Program-made: the position numbers and the translations under genes
Shown: one piece after another, positions 8,195-18,400 of the stretch
Position numbering within the stretch: the first letter of the stretch is position 1
Layout: the number at the start of each line of letters is the position of its first letter
Source of the DNA: Cellulomonas sp. SG140
GTDB taxonomy: Bacteria > Actinomycetota > Actinomycetes > Actinomycetales > Cellulomonadaceae
Direction: 5' to 3'
Assembly (NCBI RefSeq): GCF_025770785.1
Contig: NZ_JANZLA010000004.1
Span: 124,001-188,000, forward strand
Length of the DNA stretch: 64,000 bases
Notes under the pieces: generated by a model
Told to the model about the DNA's origin: nothing
The model's input: only the letters and a program-made list of their open reading frames with translations
Database searches by the model: none

Positions 8195-11100
8195 TCAGGC
8201 GATCGCGGCGAGCGCCTTGCGGATGCGGGTGGTGGACACCGGGACCGGGGTGCCGAGCTGCTGGGCGAACAGGCTGACGCGCAGCTCCTCGATCATCCAG
8301 CGGACGTCGTCCAGCGCCGCTGCCCGGACCGCGTCCGGCGCACGGCCGGCGGTGCGCGCGACGGCGTCCCGGTACAGGGCCTGCACCTCCCGCACCTGCG
8401 CCGCCAGCGACTCGTCACGCTGCGGGTTCTCGGCCGCCTTGGTCAGCCGGTACGCGGCGGCGCGCAGGTAGCGCGTCAGCTGGGGCAGGCGGTCGGCCCC
8501 GATCTGCGCGACGAAGCCGTCGTGCACCAGCGCGTCCGTCTGGTCGCGGACGTCGCGGGCGGTGCCCAGCAGGGCGAGCGAGGACGACGAGCGGACAGCC
8601 GCCTGCACCTCCCGCCAGGCGGTGAGCATGGCGACGAGGTCGGCGACGAGCCGGTGCACCTCGTCCTCCAGGCGGTCGCGGACCATGGTGCGCAGGGCCG
8701 TGTACGCGGCGGCGTCGCGGACGGCGACCTCCGGCGCGGCACCGGCGGCCGTGGCAGCCAGGTGGCGGGTGACCAGCCGGTCGATCGCGGCCAGCTGCAC
8801 GTCCGTGACCAGGGCGGCCGTGTCCGGGTACGGGGAGGCCGCGAGCGCCAGTGCCTGCGTGCCGGACCAGCGGGACGACACCCGGCCGGTCGCCAGGCCG
8901 ACGTCGAGCAGCAGCAGGCGGCGCAGGCCGCGGCGGTGCTCGCCGGCAACCGCACCGGCGTCCGCGAGCAGCCGCACCCCGACGGACGGTGCCGCGCCGC
9001 GGGGACCCGGCAGCTCGACGAGCGACGGGTACGCCCGCACGACGACACCACCGACCGCCGTGGTCGACACCTGCTCCGGCAGCGACCCGGCCGGCTCGCC
9101 CGCGCGGGAGGGCAGCTCGGGCCACGTGCGGAGGCCGCTGCGCTCGAGGTCGCTGGTGGGCAGCGTGGCGGCCGACGACCCGTCCGTGGTGGTGCCGTCG
9201 GCGGTCACGGGCCCCGCCGCCGTGCGGATCGGCCCCTCGTGGCCCGCTCCGGTGGCGACCGTCGGGGCGCGGCCCGTGTCTGCGCGTCCGTCGGGCGCTC
9301 CCGCGGCGTCGGCCCCACGCCCGGTGTCCCGACCGCGCGTGCCCGCGCGGCCCCCGCTCGCCGCGTGCGCCTCGGCAAGTGCGGCCGCGACCGCGGTGCG
9401 GACGGCGGACGAGACCGCGTCCTGCGCGTCACCGGCAAGCCGCCGCTGCAGCGCCACCAGGTCCTTGCCCTCGTCGAGCACGCCGCCGCCGGCGTCGACC
9501 ACGCGGAAGGTCATCCGCAGGTGCGCCGGCAGCTTCTCGTCGTCGAAGGCGTCGGACGGCACCTCCACGTCCCGCATCGCGCGCACGGCCTGCGCGAAGG
9601 CCTCGTGGAACGACGGCGCCGCATCGCCGGCCCGCACGGTGTCCTCCCAGGACGCGAGGTGCTCGTCCATCCAGGCGTCCACAGCCCGCGCCACGTCCGG
9701 GGCCGGCACGAGCTGCACCCGCACCGGCTTCGGCAGCGCGCGGATCGTCGCCGTGATCAGCTCGGCACGCAGGCCGGGCACCATCCAGTCGAACCCCTCC
9801 GGACGCAGCCGCGCGAGCGTGACCAGGGGGATGTGCACCGTCACGCCGTCGGCCTCGGTGCCGGGCTCGAACTGGTAGGTCAGCGGCATGCTGACGTCGC
9901 CCTGCGGCCACCGGGAGGGGAACGCCGACTCGTCGATCTGCTGCGCACCCGGCGCCACCAGCAGGTCGCGGGTGAACGCCAGCAGCTCCGGGTCGCGACG
10001 CCGGGCGCCCTTCCACCACGCGTCGAAGTGCCGTGCGGAGACCACGTCGTCCGGCACCCGCTCGTCGTAGAAGTCGAACAGCACGCCGTCGTCCACCACC
10101 AGGTCACGACGATGGGCGCGCGCCTCGAGCGCCTGCGCCTCGGCCAGGAGCCGGCGGTTCTCGTGGAAGAAGGTGTGGTGGGTGGTCCACTCGCCCTGCA
10201 CCAGCGCGTGCCGGATGAACAGCTCCCGCGCCTGCTCACGGTCCACCGAGCCGAGCAGGATGCGCCGGTCGGTGACGATCGGCACGCCGTACAGCGTCAC
10301 CTTCTCGGTGACCATCGCGGCGCCCTGCCGGGTGCTCCACGCCGGTTCGGAGTAGCTGCGCCGGACCAGGTGGCCGGCCAGCTCCTCGGCCCACTCGGGG
10401 CGGATCCGGGCGACGTCGCGCGCCCACAGGCGGGACGTCTCGACCAGCTCGGCGGCCATCACCCACGCCGGGGGTCGGCGGGCCAGGCCGGAGCCCGGGA
10501 AGATGGCGAACCGCGCGTTGCGGGCGCCGAGGTACTCGTTGCGCGGGCGCGGACGACCGCGGCCCTGCGGTGGTGCGTTGCGGCCCGAGCGGGCGGCGGG
10601 CGTGACCTCGGTGGCCTCCTGCATGCCGATCTGCGACAGCAGGCCGGCGAGGACCGCGAGGTGGATGCGGTCGCCGTCCCAGGCCCAGGTGGTGCGCTCG
10701 GCGAGGTCCTCGACGGCGGCGGACGACGAGCCCGAGCCCTCGCCGCCAGCCGCCGCCACTGTCGACCGACCGGCAGCCGCAGCCGCCACGTCCGCACCCG
10801 TGGCCGCCGGGCCGGCTGACGGCGTCTGCTCCGCGACGACGGCACCGGGTGGCAGCCGTCGGCCGCCGTCCCGCACCACGCCGCCGCGTCCCCGCGCGCC
10901 ACGCCCGTCGCCACGGCCGTCCGCCGCGCCGCCCCGGCCGCCGGCGGGCACCCCGTCGCCCACCGGCCGGGGACCGCCGCGCGCGTCGATCCCCAGCGCC
11001 TTGACCATGTCCCGCAGCTGGGTGACCACGTCCTGCCACTCGCGGACCCGCAGGTAGTTGAGGTGCTCGGACCGCACCAGCCGCCGGAACGCCGAGCCGC

Positions 11101-13015
11101 TCAGCGCGTGCCGCTGCTCGCGCAGCCACTGCCACAGGTTGAGGTAGGTCAGCAGGTCGGACGACGGGTCGGCGAACCGCCGGTGCAGGGCGTCGGCCAC
11201 CTCGCGCTGGTCGGCCGGACGCTCCCGCGGGTCCTGGATGGACAGAGCCGCCGCGATGACGACCACCTCGCGGGCCACGTCGCGCTTGCCCGCCTCGACG
11301 ATCATCCGCGCCAGCCGCGGGTCGATCGGCAGCTGCGCGAGCGCGCGGCCGGTGTCGGTCAGCCGCGTGCCGCCCGGGCCGGTGGACAGCGCACCGAGCT
11401 CGGTCAGCAGGGCGACACCGTCCCGGACGGCGCGCACGTCCGGCGGGTCGACGAACGGGAACTGCGCCACCTCGTCGGGGGTGCGGACCACGCCGACGGC
11501 GATCATCTGCAGGATCACCGACGCCAGCGACGTGCGCAGGATCTCCGGCTCGGTGTACTCCGGCCGGGACGCCAGGTCGTCGGCCGAGTACAGCCGGATC
11601 GCGATGCCGGGGGCCACCCGCCCCGACCGGCCGGACCGCTGGTTGGCCGACGCCTGCGAGATCGGCTCGATCGGCAGCCGCTGCACCTTGGTCGCCTGCG
11701 AGTACCGCGAGATGCGGGCGGTGCCCGGGTCGACGACGTACCGCACGCCCGGCACCGTCAGCGACGTCTCGGCGACGTTGGTCGCCAGGATCACGCGGCG
11801 CTTGCCGTGCGGCTCGAACACCCGCCGCTGCTCGGCCGCGGACAGGCGCGCGTACAGCGGCAGCAGCTCGACGGCCTGCGGGTGCTGCGGGTCGGTCACG
11901 CGCGGGCCGAGCGCGCCGCGCAGCCCGTCCTCGGCGTCCCGGATCTCCCGCTCTCCGGAGAGGAAGACGAGCACGTCGCCCGGGCCGGCGGCCATCAGCT
12001 CGTCGACCGCCTCGGCGATGCCCGTGACCAGGTCCTTCGCCTCGGCGCGGGGACGCTTCGCGGCAGCCGCCGGCGAACCCTTGCCCCGGCCGGCACTGCG
12101 GCGGGCCGCCGCCCCGGCACCGGCACGCCTCGGCCGGCCGGGCGCGGTGCGGTCGTCCACACCCTCGTCGTCGTCCTCGTCGCCCGCCCCGAGCGCGGAC
12201 TCCTCCGCCGCCCGGTCCGGCGAGAGCGGCCGGTACCGCAGCTCCACCGGGTACGTGCGCCCCGTGACCTCGACGATCGGCGCCGGCGTGCCGTCCGCGG
12301 CGGCGAAGTGCGACGCGAACCGCTCGGAGTCGATGGTCGCCGAGGTGATGACCAGCTTGAGGTCCGGCCGCTGCGGCAGCAGCCGCGTCAGGTAGCCGAG
12401 GATGAAGTCGATGTTGAGCGACCGCTCGTGGGCCTCGTCGACCACGATCGTGTCGTAGGCCAGCAGCTGCGGGTCGCGCTGGATCTGCGCCAGCAGGATG
12501 CCGTCGGTCATCACCTTGACGAGCGTGTGGTCGCTCGACTCGTCGGTGAACCGCACCTGGTAGCCGACCACGCCGCCCAGGGGCACGCCCAGCTCGTCGG
12601 CCACCCGTTCCGCGACCGTGCGGGCCGCGATCCGCCGCGGCTGCGTGTGCCCGATCTGCCCGGTCCGGCCCCGACCGAGCTCGAGCAGGATCTTGGGCAG
12701 CTGCGTCGTCTTCCCGCTGCCCGTCTCCCCCGCGACCACCACCACCTGGTGGTCCGCGATGGTCGCCGCGATCTCCGCCCGCCGGGCGCTGACCGGCAGC
12801 TCCTCCGGGTACGTGATCGGCGGCAGCTCCACCTGCGCGCGCAGGTGCGCCACGCGCTCGCGACGGCGGGCACCGCGCTGGTCGGGCCGGTTCCCCGGCG
12901 CGCCGTCCCCGTCGCCGTGACCGCGACCGCCCTGGTCCCCACGCCGGTCCGGACGCCCCGCGCCACGTCGGCGCGGACGCTCCGCACCGCGCTCTGGCTC
13001 GTCGGGACCGCTCAC
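8195..13015 (-). CDS. hrpA: ATP-dependent RNA helicase HrpA (DEAH box)
   Basis: Very long (about 1606 aa versus about 1300 in E. coli) DEAH-family RNA helicase. Motif I GETGSGKTT (96-104), DEAH (193-196), SAT-type ITSATID, motif V NVAETSLTVPG and motif VI QRSGRSGRV are present. The long HrpA C-terminal extension (DUF3418-type) follows. The excess length comes from three low-complexity Ala/Gly/Arg-rich inserts, encoded near 12030-12190, 10710-10990 and 9170-9400. The start is chosen at GTG 13015, just before the divergent ybaK-like gene. The first 60 residues are Arg/Gly-rich and probably disordered. HrpA acts in mRNA processing and rescue of stalled ribosomes. Confidence 0.92.
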   Translation of the reverse strand: MSGPDEPERGAERPRRRGAGRPDRRGDQGGRGHGDGDGAPGNRPDQRGARRRERVAHLRAQVELPPITYPEELPVSARRAEIAATIADHQVVVVAGETGSGKTTQLPKILLELGRGRTGQIGHTQPRRIAARTVAERVADELGVPLGGVVGYQVRFTDESSDHTLVKVMTDGILLAQIQRDPQLLAYDTIVVDEAHERSLNIDFILGYLTRLLPQRPDLKLVITSATIDSERFASHFAAADGTPAPIVEVTGRTYPVELRYRPLSPDRAAEESALGAGDEDDDEGVDDRTAPGRPRRAGAGAAARRSAGRGKGSPAAAAKRPRAEAKDLVTGIAEAVDELMAAGPGDVLVFLSGEREIRDAEDGLRGALGPRVTDPQHPQAVELLPLYARLSAAEQRRVFEPHGKRRVILATNVAETSLTVPGVRYVVDPGTARISRYSQATKVQRLPIEPISQASANQRSGRSGRVAPGIAIRLYSADDLASRPEYTEPEILRTSLASVILQMIAVGVVRTPDEVAQFPFVDPPDVRAVRDGVALLTELGALSTGPGGTRLTDTGRALAQLPIDPRLARMIVEAGKRDVAREVVVIAAALSIQDPRERPADQREVADALHRRFADPSSDLLTYLNLWQWLREQRHALSGSAFRRLVRSEHLNYLRVREWQDVVTQLRDMVKALGIDARGGPRPVGDGVPAGGRGGAADGRGDGRGARGRGGVVRDGGRRLPPGAVVAEQTPSAGPAATGADVAAAAAGRSTVAAAGGEGSGSSSAAVEDLAERTTWAWDGDRIHLAVLAGLLSQIGMQEATEVTPAARSGRNAPPQGRGRPRPRNEYLGARNARFAIFPGSGLARRPPAWVMAAELVETSRLWARDVARIRPEWAEELAGHLVRRSYSEPAWSTRQGAAMVTEKVTLYGVPIVTDRRILLGSVDREQARELFIRHALVQGEWTTHHTFFHENRRLLAEAQALEARAHRRDLVVDDGVLFDFYDERVPDDVVSARHFDAWWKGARRRDPELLAFTRDLLVAPGAQQIDESAFPSRWPQGDVSMPLTYQFEPGTEADGVTVHIPLVTLARLRPEGFDWMVPGLRAELITATIRALPKPVRVQLVPAPDVARAVDAWMDEHLASWEDTVRAGDAAPSFHEAFAQAVRAMRDVEVPSDAFDDEKLPAHLRMTFRVVDAGGGVLDEGKDLVALQRRLAGDAQDAVSSAVRTAVAAALAEAHAASGGRAGTRGRDTGRGADAAGAPDGRADTGRAPTVATGAGHEGPIRTAAGPVTADGTTTDGSSAATLPTSDLERSGLRTWPELPSRAGEPAGSLPEQVSTTAVGGVVVRAYPSLVELPGPRGAAPSVGVRLLADAGAVAGEHRRGLRRLLLLDVGLATGRVSSRWSGTQALALAASPYPDTAALVTDVQLAAIDRLVTRHLAATAAGAAPEVAVRDAAAYTALRTMVRDRLEDEVHRLVADLVAMLTAWREVQAAVRSSSSLALLGTARDVRDQTDALVHDGFVAQIGADRLPQLTRYLRAAAYRLTKAAENPQRDESLAAQVREVQALYRDAVARTAGRAPDAVRAAALDDVRWMIEELRVSLFAQQLGTPVPVSTTRIRKALAAIA

Positions 13016-13070
13016 GACGGGCCATTCTCCCAGGCGGCACCCACGCACCGCCCGCGCATAACGTGGGCCC

Positions 13071-13553
13071 GTGGAGACGACAGAGGGCGAGCGGCGGGCG
13101 GTCGAGGCGTTGCAGGCGTCCGGCATCCCACACGTGGTGGCGCGGCACGGGCGGGTGTCGTCGCTGGCGGAGGCGGCCGCGGCCAGGGGCGTCGACCCGT
13201 CGCAGGTGATCAAGACGATCGTGGTGCGCCGTGGTGACGACGACTACCTGTTCGTCCTGGTCCCCGGCGACCGCACGATCGCCTGGCCACGGCTGCGCGA
13301 GCTGCTGGGCGTGAACCGGTTGTCGATGCCGGACGCGGCGGTCGCGCGGGACGTCACCGGGTACGAGCGCGGCACCATCACGCCGTTCGGCTCGTTGCAC
13401 CCCTGGCCGGTGATCGCCGACGCGCGGGTGCACGGGCTGGTGTCGATCGGCGCCGGTGCGCACGGCGTCTCCGCGACGCTCGAGGCGTCCGAGCTGGTGC
13501 GGGTGCTGGGCGCGACGGTCGCGGACGTGACGGACCCGGCGCCTGAGGCGTGA
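13071..13553 (+). CDS. YbaK/EbsC-family aminoacyl-tRNA deacylase
   Basis: A 160-residue member of the YbaK/ProX superfamily, which hydrolyses mischarged tRNAs such as Cys-tRNA(Pro). The conserved lysine is in QVIKTIVVR (K48). The GTITPFGSLHPWPVIAD segment and the late SIGAGAHGVSATLE glycine loop are typical. It starts at GTG 13071, with TAACGT ending 6 nt before it, so a leaderless transcript is likely. It is divergent from hrpA across 55 bp. The precise tRNA substrate cannot be read from sequence. Confidence 0.87.
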   Translation: METTEGERRAVEALQASGIPHVVARHGRVSSLAEAAAARGVDPSQVIKTIVVRRGDDDYLFVLVPGDRTIAWPRLRELLGVNRLSMPDAAVARDVTGYERGTITPFGSLHPWPVIADARVHGLVSIGAGAHGVSATLEASELVRVLGATVADVTDPAPEA

Positions 13554-13657
13554 CCTGGGGTCGGCCCCGAGCTGACCCTTGACGGCACCTGTGAGGTGTG
13601 GACTTGACCTTCCGAGCAGCGTCCCGAGGTGCAATCATGGCGGCCGCATGACCGGGA

Positions 13658-13728
13658 GCGAACCTCCGGGAACCTGATGTCGGAGGTTCGCGTTCCACTG
13701 TGCGCCGGCGACACCCCCGTGTCGCCGG
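13658..13728. other. Two strong hairpins between ybaK-like gene and STAS gene
   Basis: GCGAACCTCC (13658-13667) pairs perfectly with GGAGGTTCGC (13682-13691). Further on, CCGGCGACAC (13705-13714) pairs with GTGTCGCCGG (13719-13728) around a CCCC loop. They lie in the 259-bp gap between two plus-strand genes. The second may terminate the ybaK-like transcript. The first could be a protein-binding palindrome or leader structure. Apart from these I see no gene in the gap. Confidence 0.5.
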
Positions 13729-13812
13729 GGGATGACGAGGTCATCCGCAGGACGTACTGTCGTTGTCCCGGTCCACCGGCGTACCGGCAGCAGTAGGCAC
13801 GAGGAGCAGCAA

Positions 13813-14163
13813 GTGAGCATCGACGAGCTGATCGACGACGGCCCGACGGACAGCATCCGCGTCGAGGTGGTGGACGGCAGCACGGTGGTGCACCTGGTCG
13901 GCGAGATCGACGCAGCCCTCCGGCAGCAGGCGAGCGACACGATGGGCCTGGCGCTGATGCACGGGCTGCCCGTGGTGATCGACGCGAACGGCCTGCGGTT
14001 CATCGACTCGTCGGGCATCGCCTTCGTGCTGCAGCTGCACATGGCCGCCGCCGAGGCCGGCATCCCGATGTCGCTGCGCGACTCCCGCGGTCTGCTGCGG
14101 GACCTGCTCTCGGTGGTCGGGCTCGGCGCCGTGATCCCGGACGAGGTCGTCAGCCCGCTCTGA
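13813..14163 (+). CDS. STAS-domain anti-sigma factor antagonist
   Basis: A 116-residue single STAS domain, the fold of SpoIIAA/RsbV proteins that bind anti-sigma kinases in a phosphorylation-dependent way. The conserved switch FIDSSG (about residues 63-68) contains the phosphorylatable serine. The preceding VVIDANGLR strand and following LLSVVGL region fit. GTG 13813 is set by GAGGAG (13801-13806) six bases upstream, and an earlier ATG at 13732 has no such site. No cognate RsbW-like kinase or sigma factor lies nearby, so the partner is elsewhere. Confidence 0.88.
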   Translation: MSIDELIDDGPTDSIRVEVVDGSTVVHLVGEIDAALRQQASDTMGLALMHGLPVVIDANGLRFIDSSGIAFVLQLHMAAAEAGIPMSLRDSRGLLRDLLSVVGLGAVIPDEVVSPL

Positions 14164-14228
14164 GGCCCGCCGCTCGGCCGCCCGCGTGGGTGCCGAGCCG
14201 TGTCGGTGGCCGCGGCTACGGTCGCCGC

Positions 14229-15404
14229 ATGCGGCTGCTGCACACCTCCGACTGGCACCTGGGCCGCACCCTGCACGGTGTCGACCTGCTGGACCACCAG
14301 GCGGCCGCCCTGGACCACCTGGTCGACGTGGTGCGGGCCGAGCGGGTGGACGCCCTGCTGGTCGCCGGTGACGTGTACGACCGGGCGATCCCGCCGGTCG
14401 AAGCGGTCACGCTGCTCTCGGACGCGCTCGCCCGGCTCTCCGAGCTGACCACCGTGGTGCTCACCTCCGGCAACCACGACTCCGCGACCCGCCTGGGGTT
14501 TGGTGCGGCGCTGATGCGGGAGAGGGTCCGGCTGCGCACGCGCGTGGCGACGCTGGCCGAGCCGGTGGAGGTCGCGGACGGACTGGTCTACGGGTTGCCG
14601 TACCTGGACCCGGACCTGACCCGGGGCGAGCTGGCGTCGGCCGACGAGGAGGACGGCGGTACGCCGGTGCTGCCGGCGCGCTCGCACGAGGCGGTGACCA
14701 GCGCCGCGATGCGGCGGGTGCGGGCGGACCTGGCGGGTCGTCGCGGTGGGGACCGGCGGCGGGCTGTGGTGATGGCGCACGCGTTCGTGGTCGGCGGTCA
14801 GCCGAGCGAGTCGGAGCGGGACATCCGGGTGGGCGGCGTCGACCAGGTGCCGGCCGGGGTGTTCGCGGGGATGGACTACGTGGCGCTGGGCCACCTGCAC
14901 GGGCCGCAGAGGCTGTCCGGGGTCGACGGGACGGTGCTGCGGTACTCCGGCTCGCCGCTGGCGTACTCGTTCTCCGAGCAGCACCACACCAAGTCGTCGG
15001 TGCTGGTGGACCTGTCCGGCGCCGAGCCGGTGACCGAGCTGGTCCCGGCGCCGGTGCCGCGCCGGCTGGCGGACGTGACCGGCACCCTGGACCAGCTGCT
15101 CGGCGCGGGTGGTGACGCCCATGTGGACGACTGGGTCCGGGTGACCGTCACGGATGCCGCGCGGCCGCCGGAGCTGTTCCGACGGGTGCGTGAGCGGTTC
15201 CCGCACGCGCTGGTGGTGCAGCACGTCCCGGCCGACGGTGCGGCGCGCACCACCGCGTCCCGCGTGGTCACCGCCGCCGCCGACCCGCTCGAGGTGGTGG
15301 ACGCCTTCGTCCGCCGCGTCACCGGCGCCGCACCCACCCCCGCCGAGGTGGCGGTGCTGCGGCGCGCGTACGAGGACGTCGCGGACGCGGAGCGGAGCGC
15401 CTGA
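14229..15404 (+). CDS. sbcD: Exonuclease subunit SbcD (Mre11 family)
   Basis: Metallophosphoesterase nuclease subunit of the SbcCD complex that processes hairpins and double-strand ends. Motifs in order are HTSDWHLG (residues 5-12), GDVYDRAIP, TSGNHDS, MAHAFVVGG and LGHLHGPQ, covering the dinuclear metal ligands. Its stop overlaps the sbcC start by one base (TGATG), so the two are coupled. I choose ATG 14229: a TACGGT -10 box ends 6 nt before it, a leaderless layout, and the family begins M-R-L-L-H-T. Length is 391 aa. Confidence 0.95.
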   Translation: MRLLHTSDWHLGRTLHGVDLLDHQAAALDHLVDVVRAERVDALLVAGDVYDRAIPPVEAVTLLSDALARLSELTTVVLTSGNHDSATRLGFGAALMRERVRLRTRVATLAEPVEVADGLVYGLPYLDPDLTRGELASADEEDGGTPVLPARSHEAVTSAAMRRVRADLAGRRGGDRRRAVVMAHAFVVGGQPSESERDIRVGGVDQVPAGVFAGMDYVALGHLHGPQRLSGVDGTVLRYSGSPLAYSFSEQHHTKSSVLVDLSGAEPVTELVPAPVPRRLADVTGTLDQLLGAGGDAHVDDWVRVTVTDAARPPELFRRVRERFPHALVVQHVPADGAARTTASRVVTAAADPLEVVDAFVRRVTGAAPTPAEVAVLRRAYEDVADAERSA

Positions 15405-18400
15405 TGCACCTGCGCCGCCTCGTCCTGCAGGCCGTCGGCCCCTTCGCCGGCCGGCACACCATCGACCTCGCCGAGCTGGGTGCGTCCGGCCTGTTCCTGC
15501 TCGAGGGGCCGACGGGTGCGGGCAAGTCCACGCTGATCGACGCGATCGTGTTCGGCCTCTACGGCAAGGTCGCGTCCGACGAGGCGTCGGACGACCGGCT
15601 CCGTTCGGCGCACGCGGCGCCGGAGGTGGAGAGCCTGGTCGACCTCGTGCTCGAGGTGCCGTCCGGGGTGTTCCGCATCCGCCGGACACCCCAGTACGAG
15701 CGGCCCAAGCGCCGCGGCACGGGCACCACCACGCAGCAGGCGAGCGCCAAGCTGTGGCGGCTGCCGGCGGACGTTCCGTCGACGGCGACGGACGACGAGC
15801 TGGACGCGCTCGGCACCCCGATGGCGAACCGCCTCGACGAGGTCGGGGCCGAGGTGCTGCGGGCGATCGGCCTGGACCGCACCCAGTTCGTGCAGACCGT
15901 GGTGCTGCCGCAGGGGGAGTTCGCCCGGTTCCTGCGCGCCAAGCCGGAGGACCGGCGCGGGCTGCTGCAGAAGATCTTCGGCACCCAGGTGTACCAGCGG
16001 CTGGCCGATCGGCTGGTCGAGCTGCGCCGCGAGGCGGACCGGGCGGTGGAGGCGGCCCGCGGCGAGCTCGGCGAGGCGGTGGCGCACCTGGCGGGGGCGG
16101 CGCGGCTGGCCGAGGACGAGGCGGCGGCCCTGCGGGACGAGGTGACGGCCTCCGTGCTGGTGGACGAGGCGGCGGTCGCCGGGGTGGTGGCGGCTCGGGC
16201 ACGGGCGCTCGAGGTGGATGCAGGGGCGGCGGCCGCGGCGCTGACAACCGCCGAGGCCGCGTGGCTGCAGGCGCGGGTGGCGGCAGAGGAGGCCCGGGCG
16301 ACGGCCGAGCTGCTGGGCCGGCGGGAGCGGCTGCGGGCCGAGCGCACGGTGCTCGAGGGTCTGGCGGAGCGGCACGCGCACGACGTCGGACGGCTGGAGC
16401 AGGCCCGTCGGGCTGCGGCGGTGCGGCCGCTGCTGGTCGGCGACGAGGCCGCACGCGCGGCGCTCGAGGCGGCCGAGAAGGAGTGGGGCGCCGCGCTTGA
16501 CGGTGCGCCGGTGGGGCTGGTGCCGGCCGGCGTCGGCGATGAGGTGGACGGTGGCGAGGGATCCGAGCAGCCGCTCGCCCAGCACCTGCGCGACGAGCAG
16601 CGCGCGGCGGTGGAGCACGCGGCCCAGCTGCAGCGACTCGTCGCAGTCGAGGAGGGGCTCACCGGGCGACGGCGTGACCTGCACCGGGCGTCGGAGCTGC
16701 TCGACGACCTCACGCAGGAGCTCGCGGTGCACGACGCGTGGCTGGCGGCACGGCCGGAGCAGCGCGCGACGCTGGTGGAGGGCCTGGACGCCGCCCGCGC
16801 GCTCGAAGCCCGCCGAGGCGAGCGCAGCGCGGCCCGCGACGCGGCGAGCACCACGCTGGACGCGGTGCTCGCGCTCGACGCCGCGCGCTCGGAGCTCGAG
16901 CGCGTCGAGGTCGATCGGGAGGATGCGGGCCGCACCGCCCTCTCGCTCGCCGATGCCGCCGCAGCCCTGCGCACGGCCCGGATCGCCGACCTGGCCGGAT
17001 CGCTGGCCGCCGACCTGCGCGACGGCACACCGTGCCCGGTGTGCGGCTCACCGGACCACCCGGCGCCCGCCCTGCCGACGGCGGCGGGCCACGTGTCGGC
17101 GGAGGACGTGCAGGCTGCCGAGGATGCCTGCCGCCAGGCGGAGCGGCAGCTCGCCGGCCTCGCCGGACGTGCCGGTGAGCTGCGCGGCAACGTCACGGCA
17201 CTGTCGGCACGGGTGGCCGGCACCGACCGGCAGTCCGCCGAGGCGGCCGTCGCACAGGCTCGGGCAGCGCTGCTGGAGTGCGACGCGGCGGCCGCGGACG
17301 TCGTCCGACTGACCGCCGAGCTGGACCGGTTCGACACCGAGACGCAGCGACGTCGGCAGCAGCGGGACGAGACGGCCGGCCGGCGCGCCATCGCGGAGGC
17401 GACGCTGCTCACCGACCGGGTCGCGCTCGACACGGCGGAGGCCGAGGTGGTGGCGGCACGGGCGGACCACCCGACGGTGGCCGCGCGGCACTCCGCGCTG
17501 GTGGAGCGTGCCGAGGCGGCACGTCAGCTGCTCGACGCGCTGGAGCTGCGGGGCGCCGCGCGGCGCACGGCGACCACCCGGGCGGAGGAGCTGGCGGAGG
17601 GTCTCGACGACGCCGGCTTCCCGGACGCCACGGCGGCGCGTGCCGCCCTGCTGCCCGCTGACCAGGTCGCGCCCCTCGACTCGCAGGTGACGGCCTACCG
17701 GTCGGACGTCGCCCGGGTCGCGGCAGCCCTCGACGCACCGGAGCTCGCCACGCTGCCCGACGACCTGGTGGTCGACGTGCCGGCCGCCACCGCGGCGGAG
17801 GCCGCCGCCCGGCAGCTCGCCGACACCGCGGGCGCGGCGGCGCAGGTGGCTGCCGAGCGGCTCGCCGCCGCGACCGCCGCCGGTGAGGTGGTCGTCCGCC
17901 GGGCGGCCACACTGACCGGCCGCATCGCCGAGGCGGCACCTGTGGCTCGGCTCGCGACCCTGGCCGGCGGTGCCGGGGACAACGCCCGGCGGCTCTCCCT
18001 GCAGACGTACGTGCTGATGAGCCGCTTCGAGGACGTCGTCGCCGCGGCCAACGAGCGGCTGCGCATCATGTCCGACGGCCGTTACGAGCTGGTGCGCTCC
18101 GACGAGCGGGAGGACGTGCGCGCGCGCACCACGGGGCTGGCGATGCGGGTGATCGACCACCTCACCGAGCAGCCGCGGGACCCGCGCACCCTGTCCGGCG
18201 GGGAGACGTTCTACGTCAGCCTCTGCCTGGCCCTCGGCATGGCGGACGTGGTGACCGCCGAGGCGGGCGGCATCGACCTCGGCACGCTGTTCGTCGACGA
18301 GGGCTTCGGCTCCCTCGACCCGCACGTGCTGGACCAGGTGCTCGCCGAGCTGGGTCGCCTGCGTGCCGGCGGCCGGGTGGTGGGCGTGGTGTCCCACGTC

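Noticed and set aside
13635..16454. A 939-codon minus-strand open frame opposite the STAS gene and sbcDC
   Set aside because: The product is Pro/Arg-rich nonsense, while the plus strand encodes complete STAS, SbcD and SbcC motifs.
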